Numbered from the stretch's first letter, positions 45,746 to 54,133 are shown. The stretch: DNA of 64,000 nt from Flavobacterium muglaense (GCF_014305155.1 NZ_JACRUK010000013.1:1-64000), one strand, 5' to 3'. Translations and numbers: made by a program. Notes: generated from the sequence alone by a model not told the origin.

Positions 45746-45770
45746 TTGGTGTCTAAATTGTTTTTCATGA

Positions 45771-47345
45771 TTAAAATGGGGTTTCGATTCCTAATTCGGT
45801 GCAAAATCCTGCGATGGTGGCATCGGTGGTTTTGGCTTGGGTGGCTAATGCTCTTAATTCGGTTGTTATGGCGGTTAGGTCTATGGCATCTTCTTCTTCG
45901 AAGGTGTCTACGTAGCGCGGGATATTTAAATTATAATCATTTTCGGCAATTGACGCGGCAACGGCAATATGAGAATATTTATCTTCGGCGGTGCGGTTTT
46001 TATAGGTATCGATTATTTTGTCGATATCCTGGGTACGCAATACGTTTTGGGTTTTTACTTTCTCGTAATGCTGGCTGGCATCGATAAAGAGAATACTTCG
46101 ACTCCGCTCAGTATCCTTGTTTCGGTCTTTCTTTAAAACCAAAATACAGGTTGGGATGCTGGTTCCGTAAAAAATATTGCCGGGTAGGCCTATTACGGCA
46201 TCGAGGTAATTTTTCTCTTTGATTAGGTATTGGCGTATGTGACCTTCGGCACCGCCACGAAACAAAACGCCGTGAGGTAATACGATTGCCATGGTTCCGT
46301 TGTCATCCAGTTGGTGCACCATGTGTTGTACAAAGGCAAAATCGGCTTTGCTGGATGGGGCTAGTTTTCCGTAGGCCGAGAAACGCTCATCGGTCATGTG
46401 TAGCGGGCTGGCACTCCAATTGGCCGAGAATGGCGGATTGGCCACTATGGCTTCAAAACGCATATCATAATGTTGTGGACGTTCGAGGGTGTCTTCGTTC
46501 TTGATGTCGAACCGCTTGTAGTGTACGTCGTGCATGATCATGTTCATGCGACAGAGGTTGTAAGTGGTAGGGTTCATTTCTTGTCCGTAAAAGGCGCTGA
46601 CATCTTTGACTTCTTTGGCTACTCGCAATAATAACGAGCCGGATCCACAGGTGGGATCATAAACGCTTTTTAGCTTGTCTTTGCCCACGGTTACTAGTTG
46701 TGCCAAGATGCTGCTGACTTGTTGCGGGGTATAAAACTCCCCTGCTTTCTTGCCTGCGCCACTGGCAAACTGCCCGATTAGGTATTCGTAAGCATCGCCT
46801 AGAACATCGCTGTCGGTATTCTCTAGGTCAAAGTCGATTTCGTCCAGATGTATGAGGACTTTTACGATGAGTTCGTTTTTATCGGCTTCGGATTTCCCTA
46901 GTTTGTGGGAGGTAAGGTCAAGATCAGAAAATAAGTTTCCAAAGTCGTCTTCGCTCTCCGATCCCATGGTGCTTTGCTCGATGTGGGTGAGTACTTTGGC
47001 GAGATCGCCCAAAATAAAATTGTTTTTTCCGCCTGCGTTGCCTCTTCTTGCCAACTCTGAAAACAATTCAGAAGGCAATAAAAAGTAGCCTAGTTTGTCT
47101 AAAGCGAGTTGTTTTATTTCTTCCAGAAGGGCGGTTTCTTCTTGATGTCCTTCGACTTCTTGGAAGGTCAATCCGTCTGGTTTTAGGATGGTATTGGCAT
47201 ACAAATCCATCTTGGTGCTCAGGTATTTATAAAAAATAAAACCTAATATGTAATCACGGAAATCATCGGCGTCCATCTTCCCACGTAGGGTGTTTGCAAT
47301 GTTCCAGAGTTGTTGTTCTAATTTTTGTTTTTGTTCGGCTGCCAT
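45771..47345 (-). CDS. hsdM: Type I restriction enzyme, DNA methyltransferase subunit
   Basis: The 524-residue protein has the N-terminal HsdM helical domain (LWNIANTLRGKMDADDFRDYILGFIFYKYLS) and an adenine-N6 methyltransferase core with DPTCGSGSLLLRVAK (SAM binding) and ANPPFSANW (the NPPF catalytic motif). It modifies the host target with HsdS. In the C-terminal part KKDRNKDTERSRSILFIDAS has an extra DTERSRS stretch compared with typical HsdM, encoded by a repeat core (46093-46114). It is the first gene of the operon. Confidence 0.95.
   Translation of the reverse strand: MAAEQKQKLEQQLWNIANTLRGKMDADDFRDYILGFIFYKYLSTKMDLYANTILKPDGLTFQEVEGHQEETALLEEIKQLALDKLGYFLLPSELFSELARRGNAGGKNNFILGDLAKVLTHIEQSTMGSESEDDFGNLFSDLDLTSHKLGKSEADKNELIVKVLIHLDEIDFDLENTDSDVLGDAYEYLIGQFASGAGKKAGEFYTPQQVSSILAQLVTVGKDKLKSVYDPTCGSGSLLLRVAKEVKDVSAFYGQEMNPTTYNLCRMNMIMHDVHYKRFDIKNEDTLERPQHYDMRFEAIVANPPFSANWSASPLHMTDERFSAYGKLAPSSKADFAFVQHMVHQLDDNGTMAIVLPHGVLFRGGAEGHIRQYLIKEKNYLDAVIGLPGNIFYGTSIPTCILVLKKDRNKDTERSRSILFIDASQHYEKVKTQNVLRTQDIDKIIDTYKNRTAEDKYSHIAVAASIAENDYNLNIPRYVDTFEEEDAIDLTAITTELRALATQAKTTDATIAGFCTELGIETPF
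46093..46114 (-). repeat. GAGCGGAGTCGA-type repeat inside hsdM
   Basis: ATACT-TCGACTCCGCTC-AGTAT: a hairpin-capable segment whose minus strand encodes D-T-E-R-S-R-S-I. Its core differs by one base from the repeat in hsdS and the intergenic element at 39246-39328. Confidence 0.65.
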
Positions 47346-47440
47346 TATTTAGTGTTCATTTAATTCCAATCGCTAAGGTATTGAAAATAAATTCATACAT
47401 ATTACGGTTTACCGCAAAAGGAGTTTATTTTTTATTTTCC

Positions 47441-47493
47441 ACCATTAAGAAATTAAGGTTGGTTAAGCTCCAAAACTTAATTTTCTTAATGGT
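47441..47493. repeat. Inverted repeat upstream of hsdM
   Basis: ACCATTAAGAAATTAAG (47441-47457) and CTTAATTTTCTTAATGGT (47476-47493) form an AT-rich imperfect hairpin in the 255-bp gap between moaA and hsdM. It resembles ATTAAG-rich intergenic repeats of flavobacterial genomes. No gene is visible in this gap. Confidence 0.55.
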
Positions 47494-47600
47494 GTATAAA
47501 AGGCATTTTTTTTTTGGTATGAATTGCGGACATTCATAAAAAAAAACAAAATCAGGAATCACATAATCCTTTTCTTTTGAACCCTTTTATTAAACTAAAA

Positions 47601-48605
47601 CTATCCCCCAATTTTTATCATACTTCTGTTTTGAGAAAAGAGTTTCGGATTTTGAAATTTAGCATCGTCATCCATGCCGCCACGCATGGCGTGTTTTGAT
47701 TTTATATTCTGAAAAATAAGTGGTTCAATAGCTCCTCCAGAACGCAGCGTTTGTAATAAATCAGTTTCAGAATTCGAAAAAAGACAGTTTTTAAGTTTAC
47801 CGTCGGCGGTTAATCGGATGCGGTTACAGCTACTGCAAAAAGGATTTGTAACGGAACTAATCACCGAAAAACGCCCTTTGTAGGATGCTATTTTATGATT
47901 TTTGGCAGTGTCATGTGGTTTATCGATCAAGCGTTCTACTTTTTCAACACTGTATTTATCATTGACTTGTGAAAGGATTTCGGCATAAGAAACCAACTTT
48001 TCTTTGTTCCATTGATTGCCATCAAAAGGCATAAATTCGATAAACCGAATTTGGATATTACGGTTTTTGGTCAATTCGATAAAATCGATGATTTCATTGT
48101 CATTAAAGCCTTTCATAACTACCACATTCAGTTTCAACTGGAAACCATTGGCGTCAAGCAACTCCAAGTTTTCATTGAATTTATCGAAATAATTCCTGCG
48201 GGTAATCTGGTTGAACTTCTCTTTTTGCAAACTATCAATACTTAGGTTTAGTGTATGAACACCCGCTTCCTTAAAAGTATCTATAAAATCATGAACCAAG
48301 ATTCCATTTGTAGTCAGTGTGAGTTCTACTCCTAATTTCCCAAGACGCAGCATAATATCTTTGGCATCTTTTCGAACCAAAGGCTCTCCCCCTGTCAACC
48401 TGATTTTGTTTACACCTTGATTTACAAAAGTTTGTGCTATAGTAACAATTTCATCTGCAGTCATCAGATGGGCTTTTGGCGTAAGCGAAATCCCTTCGGC
48501 CGGCATGCAATACGTACATCTCAAATTACAATTCTCAGTAATTGAAATGCGCAAATAGCTGTGTCCGCGACCGTGAGTATCCTGCATTTGAATGTTATTT
48601 TCCAT
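47601..48605 (-). CDS. moaA: GTP 3',8-cyclase
   Basis: The 334-residue radical-SAM enzyme carries out the first step of molybdenum cofactor synthesis, GTP to 3',8-cyclo-GTP. The N-terminal cluster motif is C26-N-L-R-C30-T-Y-C33, and the C-terminal cluster is in CSSCNRIRLTADGKLKNCLF. The expected C-terminal Gly-Gly is present (SMIKIGG). Its start overlaps the end of the moaC-moaB gene by 11 bp. It is the last gene of the nine-function Moco operon. Confidence 0.97.
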   Translation of the reverse strand: MENNIQMQDTHGRGHSYLRISITENCNLRCTYCMPAEGISLTPKAHLMTADEIVTIAQTFVNQGVNKIRLTGGEPLVRKDAKDIMLRLGKLGVELTLTTNGILVHDFIDTFKEAGVHTLNLSIDSLQKEKFNQITRRNYFDKFNENLELLDANGFQLKLNVVVMKGFNDNEIIDFIELTKNRNIQIRFIEFMPFDGNQWNKEKLVSYAEILSQVNDKYSVEKVERLIDKPHDTAKNHKIASYKGRFSVISSVTNPFCSSCNRIRLTADGKLKNCLFSNSETDLLQTLRSGGAIEPLIFQNIKSKHAMRGGMDDDAKFQNPKLFSQNRSMIKIGG

Positions 48606-49509
48606 GGTTGAACCCTTTTAAAATTTTAAACAAATGCAAAACCGAAGGAAAAACGGCATCCATTGATTCCCCCGCTCCTGCGGTAGATCCGGGCAAGGCC
48701 ATAATTAACGTATCGCCTTTAAAACCTACAACACTTCTCGATAACATCGCATAAGGCGTGCGATCCTGACCGTAAGCGCGAATCGCTTCCTCGATACCGG
48801 GAATGCGACGGTCAAGCAACGGAATCACCGCCTCAGGAGTGACATCTCTGTCAGACAATCCTGTTCCTCCAGTCAAAATAACCAAGTCCATATTCTTAGC
48901 ACATAATTTATTAATGGTGTCCTGAATGTCTAAAACCTCATCCGGAATAACGATATAATTAGAAACACTTAATCCTAAATTTTTGATTTTATCCGAGATT
49001 ACTTTTCCTGCTCTATCTTCTTTCTTTCCGCTTGAAACACTATCCGAACAGACCATTACCGCTACTGATAAATCTTGTACTTCTTTGTTGCCATAATCTG
49101 ATTTTCCGCCTTTTTTATGCAATAATTTAATGGTCGAAATTTCCACTTGTTTGTCAATAGGTTTCAGCATGTCGTACATCGTTAATGCCACAATCGAAGC
49201 ACCGTGCATGGCCTCGACCTCAACACCTGTTCTATAAATTGCTTTTACGGTAACCTTAATTAAAACCGAATCTTCCAAAAATTCATAGTCGATTCCAGTA
49301 TATTCAATTGGCATGGGGTGGCAATCCGGAATAGAATTAGAAGTATTTTTCACTGCAAAAAGCCCAGCGGTTCTTGCTACTTCTAGCACATCGCCTTTAG
49401 GAACTGTTTTATCCAATATCGCTTTCATCGTGTCAGGCGAGCCTACTTTTACGATGGCCTGTGCCGTTGCAGTGCGAAGCGTAATTATTTTATGTGTAAT
49501 GTCTACCAT
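48595..49509 (-). CDS. moaCB: Bifunctional MoaC-MoaB (cyclic pyranopterin monophosphate synthase / molybdopterin adenylyltransferase-type)
   Basis: The ATG at 49509 gives MVDITHKIITLRTATAQAIVKV and 304 residues. Residues about 1-150 are MoaC (NSIPDCHPMPIEYTG, VEVEAMHGASIVALTMYDM) and make cyclic pyranopterin monophosphate from the MoaA product. Residues about 155-304 are MoaB/MogA-like (VMVCSDSVSSGKKEDRAGKVI, ILTGGTGLSDRDVTPEAV, ALPGSTAG) and probably adenylylate molybdopterin. The fusion is known in Bacteroidetes. A repeat element (copy D) lies between it and moaE. Confidence 0.94.
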   Translation of the reverse strand: MVDITHKIITLRTATAQAIVKVGSPDTMKAILDKTVPKGDVLEVARTAGLFAVKNTSNSIPDCHPMPIEYTGIDYEFLEDSVLIKVTVKAIYRTGVEVEAMHGASIVALTMYDMLKPIDKQVEISTIKLLHKKGGKSDYGNKEVQDLSVAVMVCSDSVSSGKKEDRAGKVISDKIKNLGLSVSNYIVIPDEVLDIQDTINKLCAKNMDLVILTGGTGLSDRDVTPEAVIPLLDRRIPGIEEAIRAYGQDRTPYAMLSRSVVGFKGDTLIMALPGSTAGAGESMDAVFPSVLHLFKILKGFNHGK

Positions 49510-49556
49510 TTTATTGCTTTTGGCTATTGGCACTTGGCTTTTAGCTTCGTTTATAT

Positions 49557-49645
49557 TATTTGGGCGTGTCCCTACGGGTCGGGCTTTCCGTTACAATCTT
49601 TTTGGTGGCGGAAAAAGCCACAAAAAAGGATTTACACTTCAATCC
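49557..49645 (-). repeat. Dispersed hairpin element, copy D
   Basis: Read on the minus strand: head GTGAGGGATTGAAGTGTAAATCC, stem (plus-strand 49598-49609 and 49617-49628, one mismatch), ATTGTAACGGAAAGCCCGAC and the tail ACCCGTAGGGACACGCCCA shared with copy C. It occupies most of the 313-bp gap between moaCB and moaE inside the Moco operon. The rest of the gap shows no gene. Confidence 0.78.
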
Positions 49646-49822
49646 CTCACGCAAAACCACGTTATTGAATCAAATTCTAGTTCATCTATTGTTACTAAAA
49701 ACCAAAGATTTAAACCTCTTTAACAGTCCTTTAGACAAAATATTAGGAATCAATCGTAATCTATCTAAAACCCTTTTGTTTACTCTAACCTCTTGTTTCT
49801 TAACTCTTGTTTCTTTCCTCTC

Positions 49823-50269
49823 TCAAGAATTCTCTTTCCAACTATAACTCTCGTCATCCATTATTTCTTTACCAAAAACAGCGGTCTTTTCTTTTATTTC
49901 TTCGACCAAAAATTCTAAAGCTTCATACACCACTTTTCGTCTTGATGCCGACACAAAAACAAAAAGACAAATCTCCCCTGTTTTTACCGTTCCTAGACTG
50001 TGATAAATATGTAAACATGACAATTCATACTTGGCGAAAGCCGCTTCTCGAATTTCATGAAAAGTTTGTTCGGCCATTTCCTCGTAAGCCGAATATTCGA
50101 TAGCTACAACTGTTTTCCCATCAATAACGTCGGCACGAACTTGCCCTAAAAAAATATTATGAGCGCCAATAGTGGTCTTACTCTGATGCTTTGCAATAGC
50201 ATTTCCAATGAAATCTGAGGATATTGCTCCTTGAATGAAAGAGTTTTTTTTAGGTTTTGTTGTTGCCAT
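49823..50269 (-). CDS. moaE: Molybdopterin synthase catalytic subunit
   Basis: The 148-residue protein transfers sulfur from the MoaD thiocarboxylate to the pterin precursor. Recognisable blocks are GAHNIFLGQVRAD, AIEYSAYEEMAEQTFHEI, the HIYHSLGTVKTGEICLFVFVSASRRKVVYEALEFLVEEIKEK stretch and the late K-E-I-M-D-D-E-S-Y-S-W-K. Length is normal. It follows moeB by 13 bp in the operon, with moaD encoded just upstream of moeB. Confidence 0.95.
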   Translation of the reverse strand: MATTKPKKNSFIQGAISSDFIGNAIAKHQSKTTIGAHNIFLGQVRADVIDGKTVVAIEYSAYEEMAEQTFHEIREAAFAKYELSCLHIYHSLGTVKTGEICLFVFVSASRRKVVYEALEFLVEEIKEKTAVFGKEIMDDESYSWKENS

Positions 50270-50282
50270 TATATTGGTATTA

Positions 50283-51362
50283 TTATTTTGTTTCTAAATG
50301 TATTTTTATAGATTCAATTCCTTTTTCAAGATGAGAAAGCTTCGTAAATCCTTCTTTTTTTAAATAGGCCAAAGCAAGTTCACTGCGTTGTCCACTTTGA
50401 CAGAACAAAACAATCTCTTGCGATTTATCAAGCGTACCGCAATAGTTTTCCAAGTCAGCAAGTGGTACGTTGACCACATTAAGCTCGTTGAATTTCGGTT
50501 CTTCGTAGGCCTCTCTAATGTCGATGACTACGCAATGGTCTTGACGACACTTTTCTAAAAAAGTTTCTTGAGTTAGAGTTGCGCCTACTTTATCAGAATC
50601 TTGATTTCGGATTAAAAAACCGTTTTTAAGTCCGTTTTCAATTTCTCTAGGATTTTTACTGAAATCAATTATTTGTGTTTGATACTGTAATGCATCATAA
50701 AGTAATAATTTACCTGACAGTACACTTCCTATTTCAAGAATAATCTTTAATACTTCGGTAGCTTGGAGTGCACCAAGTGTATTGGGCAAAACGCCCAAAA
50801 CTCCCGAACTAACGCAATTTGGAACGGCATTCAACCCCTCCTTTTGAGGAAATAAGCAACGGTAACTTGGTCCATTTTTATAATTAAAAACTGAAACCTG
50901 CCCTTCAAATTTGTAAATTGATGCGTACACAACAGGAACTTTTTTGACTAGTGAAACATCATTAATCAAATAACGAGCACTAATCGTGTCTGTACAATCT
51001 ACGATAATCTGATAATTGCTTACAATTTCAAAGGCATTTTGAGTATTAAAAAACTCAGGAAACACCTTAACTTCAACATTAGGATTCAGTTCTTTAATCA
51101 CGTTAGCAGCCGTTATTGCTTTACTTTTTCCGCAATCTTTTAAAGTATACAACAATTGTCGATGCAAATTGGTTTCTTCGACGATATCACCATCTACAAT
51201 TCCGATACACCCCACTCCTGCAGCTGCTAAATTTTGCAAAACAGGACAACCCAAACCACCCGCGCCAATTACTAGAACACGAGCGTTCTGTAATTTTTGC
51301 TGTCCTAACGCTCCTATTTCTGGTAGCGCTATTTGTCTGGTATATCGTGTTGAATTTTTCAT
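50283..51362 (-). CDS. moeB: MoeB/ThiF-type adenylyltransferase fused to a rhodanese domain
   Basis: The 359-residue protein has an E1-like domain (about 1-240): RQIALPEIGALGQQKL, V-L-V-I-G-A-G-G-L-G-C for ATP binding, and DCTDTISARYLINDV. It adenylates the C-terminal Gly-Gly of MoaD. Residues about 265-359 are a rhodanese with active Cys in LFCQSGQRSELA, which could supply the sulfur. CxxC zinc ligands usual in MoeB appear only weakly. It lies between moaD and moaE, fitting a MoaD-activating role; dual use for thiamine sulfur transfer is possible. Confidence 0.9.
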   Translation of the reverse strand: MKNSTRYTRQIALPEIGALGQQKLQNARVLVIGAGGLGCPVLQNLAAAGVGCIGIVDGDIVEETNLHRQLLYTLKDCGKSKAITAANVIKELNPNVEVKVFPEFFNTQNAFEIVSNYQIIVDCTDTISARYLINDVSLVKKVPVVYASIYKFEGQVSVFNYKNGPSYRCLFPQKEGLNAVPNCVSSGVLGVLPNTLGALQATEVLKIILEIGSVLSGKLLLYDALQYQTQIIDFSKNPREIENGLKNGFLIRNQDSDKVGATLTQETFLEKCRQDHCVVIDIREAYEEPKFNELNVVNVPLADLENYCGTLDKSQEIVLFCQSGQRSELALAYLKKEGFTKLSHLEKGIESIKIHLETK

Positions 51363-51396
51363 TAAAGAATTTTATTCCCTTTCAGGGGTTAGGTGA

Positions 51397-51639
51397 TTAT
51401 CCTCCCGCAAATGGCGGTAGAAATGCAATTATGTCTTGGTCTTTTATATTGGTATCCATGCCCGCCATTGCCTGATTTACAGCAACTGAATAATTGGTGT
51501 TTTGTAATTCTTGATACGCTGATTCCATTTTAGATTTTAAAAAACCAACAGAAAAACTGGATTCATCCAACACCATTTGCTCTTCTTTCTTCTTAGTGAT
51601 ATCAGCCAGTAAACCAAAATATTTGATATTTATAATCAT
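51397..51639 (-). CDS. moaD: Molybdopterin synthase sulfur carrier subunit
   Basis: The ATG at 51639 gives MIINIKYFGLLADITKKKEE and an 80-residue ubiquitin-fold protein ending P-P-F-A-G-G. The terminal Gly-Gly is the site of adenylation and thiocarboxylation. The start overlaps the mobA stop by 4 bp (ATGA), so translation is coupled. A longer frame upstream is part of mobA. Confidence 0.93.
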   Translation of the reverse strand: MIINIKYFGLLADITKKKEEQMVLDESSFSVGFLKSKMESAYQELQNTNYSVAVNQAMAGMDTNIKDQDIIAFLPPFAGG

Positions 51640-52205
51640 GATATTATTTTTTGATATTCTTCTTGTGTGTTTATATTTTGCACTTGATCGTTCCATTTCT
51701 CCGGAACTATAATCGTTTGATGCGCAATCTCATCTCGTACACGTCGCAATCTTAATTGGTCTCGCTTTAGATTATCCTCAAAAACAGTTACTACCGATTG
51801 GTCATAAATCGCAATCAAAGGATAGCTTTTATCATTGGCCTTCACCTGAGTCATTAAAAAGGAGTCCGCGTGATTTTTGAAAATCCAAAGTAACAATTCG
51901 GTTGTAACCAAAGGCGCATCCACGCTTAGGACAAAGTTTAATTTTGTTTTGGTCTGTTGCAAAGCAGTATAAATTCCGCCCACAGGCCCTTTGTCTTCTA
52001 TTATATCTTCAATTCGGGTATAACCCAAAAAATCATAGTCGGTACTCGACGAAACAATAACAATATTCTCGCCCACAATAGGGCTTACAGCTTCACAAAT
52101 ATGACTCACAAATGGTTTTCCGTTCAAAAGCAACAAGCCTTTATCGGTTCCCATGCGCTGGCTTTTTCCGCCTGCCAATATAAATGCGGTTACATTATTT
52201 TTCAT
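51636..52205 (-). CDS. mobA: Molybdenum cofactor guanylyltransferase
   Basis: The 189-residue nucleotidyltransferase has the signature F-I-L-A-G-G-K-S-Q-R-M-G-T-D-K-G near the N-terminus, EDIIEDKGPVGGIYTALQQT and VLSVDAPLVTTELL. It adds GMP to molybdopterin to form the MGD cofactor used by the DMSO-reductase enzyme family, which implies such a molybdoenzyme elsewhere in the genome. It overlaps both the TauE/SafE gene upstream and moaD downstream by 4 bp. Confidence 0.93.
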   Translation of the reverse strand: MKNNVTAFILAGGKSQRMGTDKGLLLLNGKPFVSHICEAVSPIVGENIVIVSSSTDYDFLGYTRIEDIIEDKGPVGGIYTALQQTKTKLNFVLSVDAPLVTTELLLWIFKNHADSFLMTQVKANDKSYPLIAIYDQSVVTVFEDNLKRDQLRLRRVRDEIAHQTIIVPEKWNDQVQNINTQEEYQKIIS

Positions 52206-52951
52206 GCGGTTACATATAATTTATAAATTGCTATGCTGAGTACTACCGCCAATACATTTCGTAAAACCAGTGTATTGAATTTCTTGCTCCCGTAATAAGC
52301 GCCAAAAAAACCACCTATAAAAACAATTCCAATCAATGGCAACGACGATTCTGGAAGCAAGCCACCTTTAAGCAAGAAACCAGAAATTCCGGATATTGAG
52401 TTGACAAGTATAAACAAGGCCGAAACTGCTGCCGTTTCTTTCATTGTCCCCCAACCTAAAAGAAGGATTACAGGACTTAATATTATACCACCACCAATAC
52501 CTATCAAACCAGACAAAAGCCCGATAACAGCTCCCACAAATAAGGCTAGGTATATATTTACGGGCGTTATCTCCTCTTTCGTTTTTCCCAAGAAACCCAA
52601 CAACCTCATCACCGCAAAAATTAAGGCTGTCGCCAAAATTATTTTATAATAAAAAGTGGGAACCGTAAGATATCCTCCCAAAAATGAAAAAGGAACCGAG
52701 GTTATTGCAAAAGGATAAAATAAGTTCCACTTGAATTTTTTCTCTCTATAATAAAAATAGAATGAAATTCCCGAAACCAAAATATTAAGCACTAAAGCCG
52801 TTGGTTTCATAAACGTTACCGGAAAAGCAAAAGCACTCATTAATGCCAAATACCCGCTTGCGCCTCCATGTCCCACGCTAGCATACAAAAAAGCAACGAT
52901 AGCTAACAAAATGAATAACAAAGGGATATCAAATAAATCTACGGCAGTCAT
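52202..52951 (-). CDS. TauE/SafE-family membrane transporter in the Moco operon
   Basis: The 249-residue protein has seven to eight membrane helices and the TauE/SafE duplicated motif (VGHGGASGYLALMSAF; GLLSGLIGIGGGIILSPVILLLGWGTMKETAAVSALF). Family members move sulfite, sulfonates or other small anions. Here the gene overlaps the ModE-like gene and mobA by 4 bp each, so it is tightly bound into the Moco operon, and no ModABC transporter is present in the window. Moving molybdate, or an anion tied to sulfuration, is therefore a reasonable but unproven idea. Confidence 0.85.
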   Translation of the reverse strand: MTAVDLFDIPLLFILLAIVAFLYASVGHGGASGYLALMSAFAFPVTFMKPTALVLNILVSGISFYFYYREKKFKWNLFYPFAITSVPFSFLGGYLTVPTFYYKIILATALIFAVMRLLGFLGKTKEEITPVNIYLALFVGAVIGLLSGLIGIGGGIILSPVILLLGWGTMKETAAVSALFILVNSISGISGFLLKGGLLPESSLPLIGIVFIGGFFGAYYGSKKFNTLVLRNVLAVVLSIAIYKLYVTA

Positions 52952-53277
52952 AGCGAATGTTTTTTGAGCTGTTCGTCAAGAAACTCCCAACAAGCTGCAT
53001 TAATAGATTCGAAAGAGGTTATGAGTGATTCGCCATAGGGAGTTAATATCGTACCGCCGCCTTTGCTTCCACCCACTTGGGTTGCTATCAAAGGACTGCT
53101 TGCCGCTTTATTGGACACGTCTACTAATTTCCAAGCTTTTTGGTAGGATAGATTCATGGCTTTGGCTGCTTTATTCAGCGAGCCGGTTTCGGCAATCAAT
53201 TTCAATAATTGAACACGGCCTTCACTAATGAGAATGCCCTCCTCTGTTTCTATCCAAATTTTACTCTTTATCTTCAA
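52948..53277 (-). CDS. ModE-like winged-helix regulator (DNA-binding domain only)
   Basis: The 109-residue protein matches the ModE N-terminal domain (IWIETEEGILISEGRVQLLKLIAETGSLNKAAKAMNLSYQKAWKLVD ... VGGSKGGGTILTPYGESLI). The molybdate-binding MOP/TOBE domains of E. coli ModE are absent. It is the first gene of the Moco operon. A palindrome of ModE type lies 13 bp upstream, overlapping the -7 box, so it probably represses its own operon. How it senses metal or cofactor is not evident. Confidence 0.9.
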   Translation of the reverse strand: MKIKSKIWIETEEGILISEGRVQLLKLIAETGSLNKAAKAMNLSYQKAWKLVDVSNKAASSPLIATQVGGSKGGGTILTPYGESLITSFESINAACWEFLDEQLKKHSL

Positions 53278-53289
53278 AACTAAAATACG

Positions 53290-53317
53290 TTCGTTATACT
53301 TTTACAAATATAACGAA
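53290..53317 (-). promoter_or_regulatory. ModE-type operator overlapping the -7 box of the Moco operon
   Basis: TTCGTTATA (53290-53298) and TATAACGAA (53309-53317) are perfect 9-bp arms separated by 10 bp, close to the known ModE site core (CGnTATA ... TATAnCG). On the minus strand the -7 box TATATTTG (53305-53312) lies inside the palindrome. The remaining 250 bp of this gap, up to the osmC-like gene, shows no gene. Confidence 0.8.
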
Positions 53318-53568
53318 AAGAAGTATCACTTATATATGATAAATGTCAACTTATGAACCTTTCTACATATAATGCGCTCAAAAACACAGATAAAGCAATG
53401 TATTAGCAAGCAAAAAAACTCATAGTGTTTACTAAAGCGTTACCATTGTTAGGATACGAAGAACTTTTATTCCTTTTTCATTCTATCTAACAAAATGTCT
53501 TTTTTATTCTCAATTGGGAACTTAGTCAAAACCATACTCCAATTTATCTAGTTCGGGATTTATTCCCC

Positions 53569-54039
53569 TTAAATGGTCTCACAACTAGGAAAATGCACAA
53601 TAGGAAAATTGCACGAATTAGCAATAAAACAAAGTTCGTTTGCTTTTTTATGTAAATCAATGGCGAGATCTATTTTTTCGGATTGGGTTATTTTTACCTG
53701 TGGATACAGACGCACTTCTGTAAAACGACCGCTACCATTGTCTAGTACTTCCAGAGTTGCTTCGGCTTCGTCTGTATAAGTCACCACTTCAATGTCGTTT
53801 TGACTACAAACATACAAATAGGACATCATATGGCACGAAACAATGCTACTGAGCAATAAATCTTCGGGATTGTACAATTGCGGATCTCCTTTGAAAGCCT
53901 TAGCCGCCGAGACATTCAAATCGGGCTTTTCTGCGAAGGAAACGGTATGATTTTTTGTGTGAATTTTAGCAGTTGTCTGTTGTTGCTTTCCTTTTGAAAA
54001 CCAATTCAATCGCGCTTTGAATATATGCTTAAAACTCAT
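53569..54039 (-). CDS. OsmC-family peroxiredoxin
   Basis: The 156-residue protein is a full-length OsmC/Ohr-type thiol peroxidase: NPEDLLLSSIVSCHMMSYLY carries the first active Cys, and ANSCNFPIVH the second. It would reduce organic hydroperoxides in the cytoplasm. An exact -7 box on the minus strand (TATTTTTG, 54056-54063) sits 17-24 bp upstream of the start. It is not part of the Moco operon. Confidence 0.9.
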   Translation of the reverse strand: MSFKHIFKARLNWFSKGKQQQTTAKIHTKNHTVSFAEKPDLNVSAAKAFKGDPQLYNPEDLLLSSIVSCHMMSYLYVCSQNDIEVVTYTDEAEATLEVLDNGSGRFTEVRLYPQVKITQSEKIDLAIDLHKKANELCFIANSCNFPIVHFPSCETI

Positions 54040-54133
54040 CTTTTATATTTTATTTCAAAAATAAGCCAAAACTACAAAAGGTTGCTGATTATAATACAAT
54101 ACTCCTTACTAACTTTACGAATTTTCTACCGCT

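Noticed and set aside
45560-46087. 175-codon open frame on the plus strand
   Set aside because: It lies antisense to hsdM and hsdS across their gap; the composition is Arg/Trp-rich shadow coding, and the minus-strand proteins are clearly real.
49560-50103. Overlapping plus-strand frames of 95-98 codons
   Set aside because: They are shadows of the repeat element (copy D) and of moaE on the other strand.
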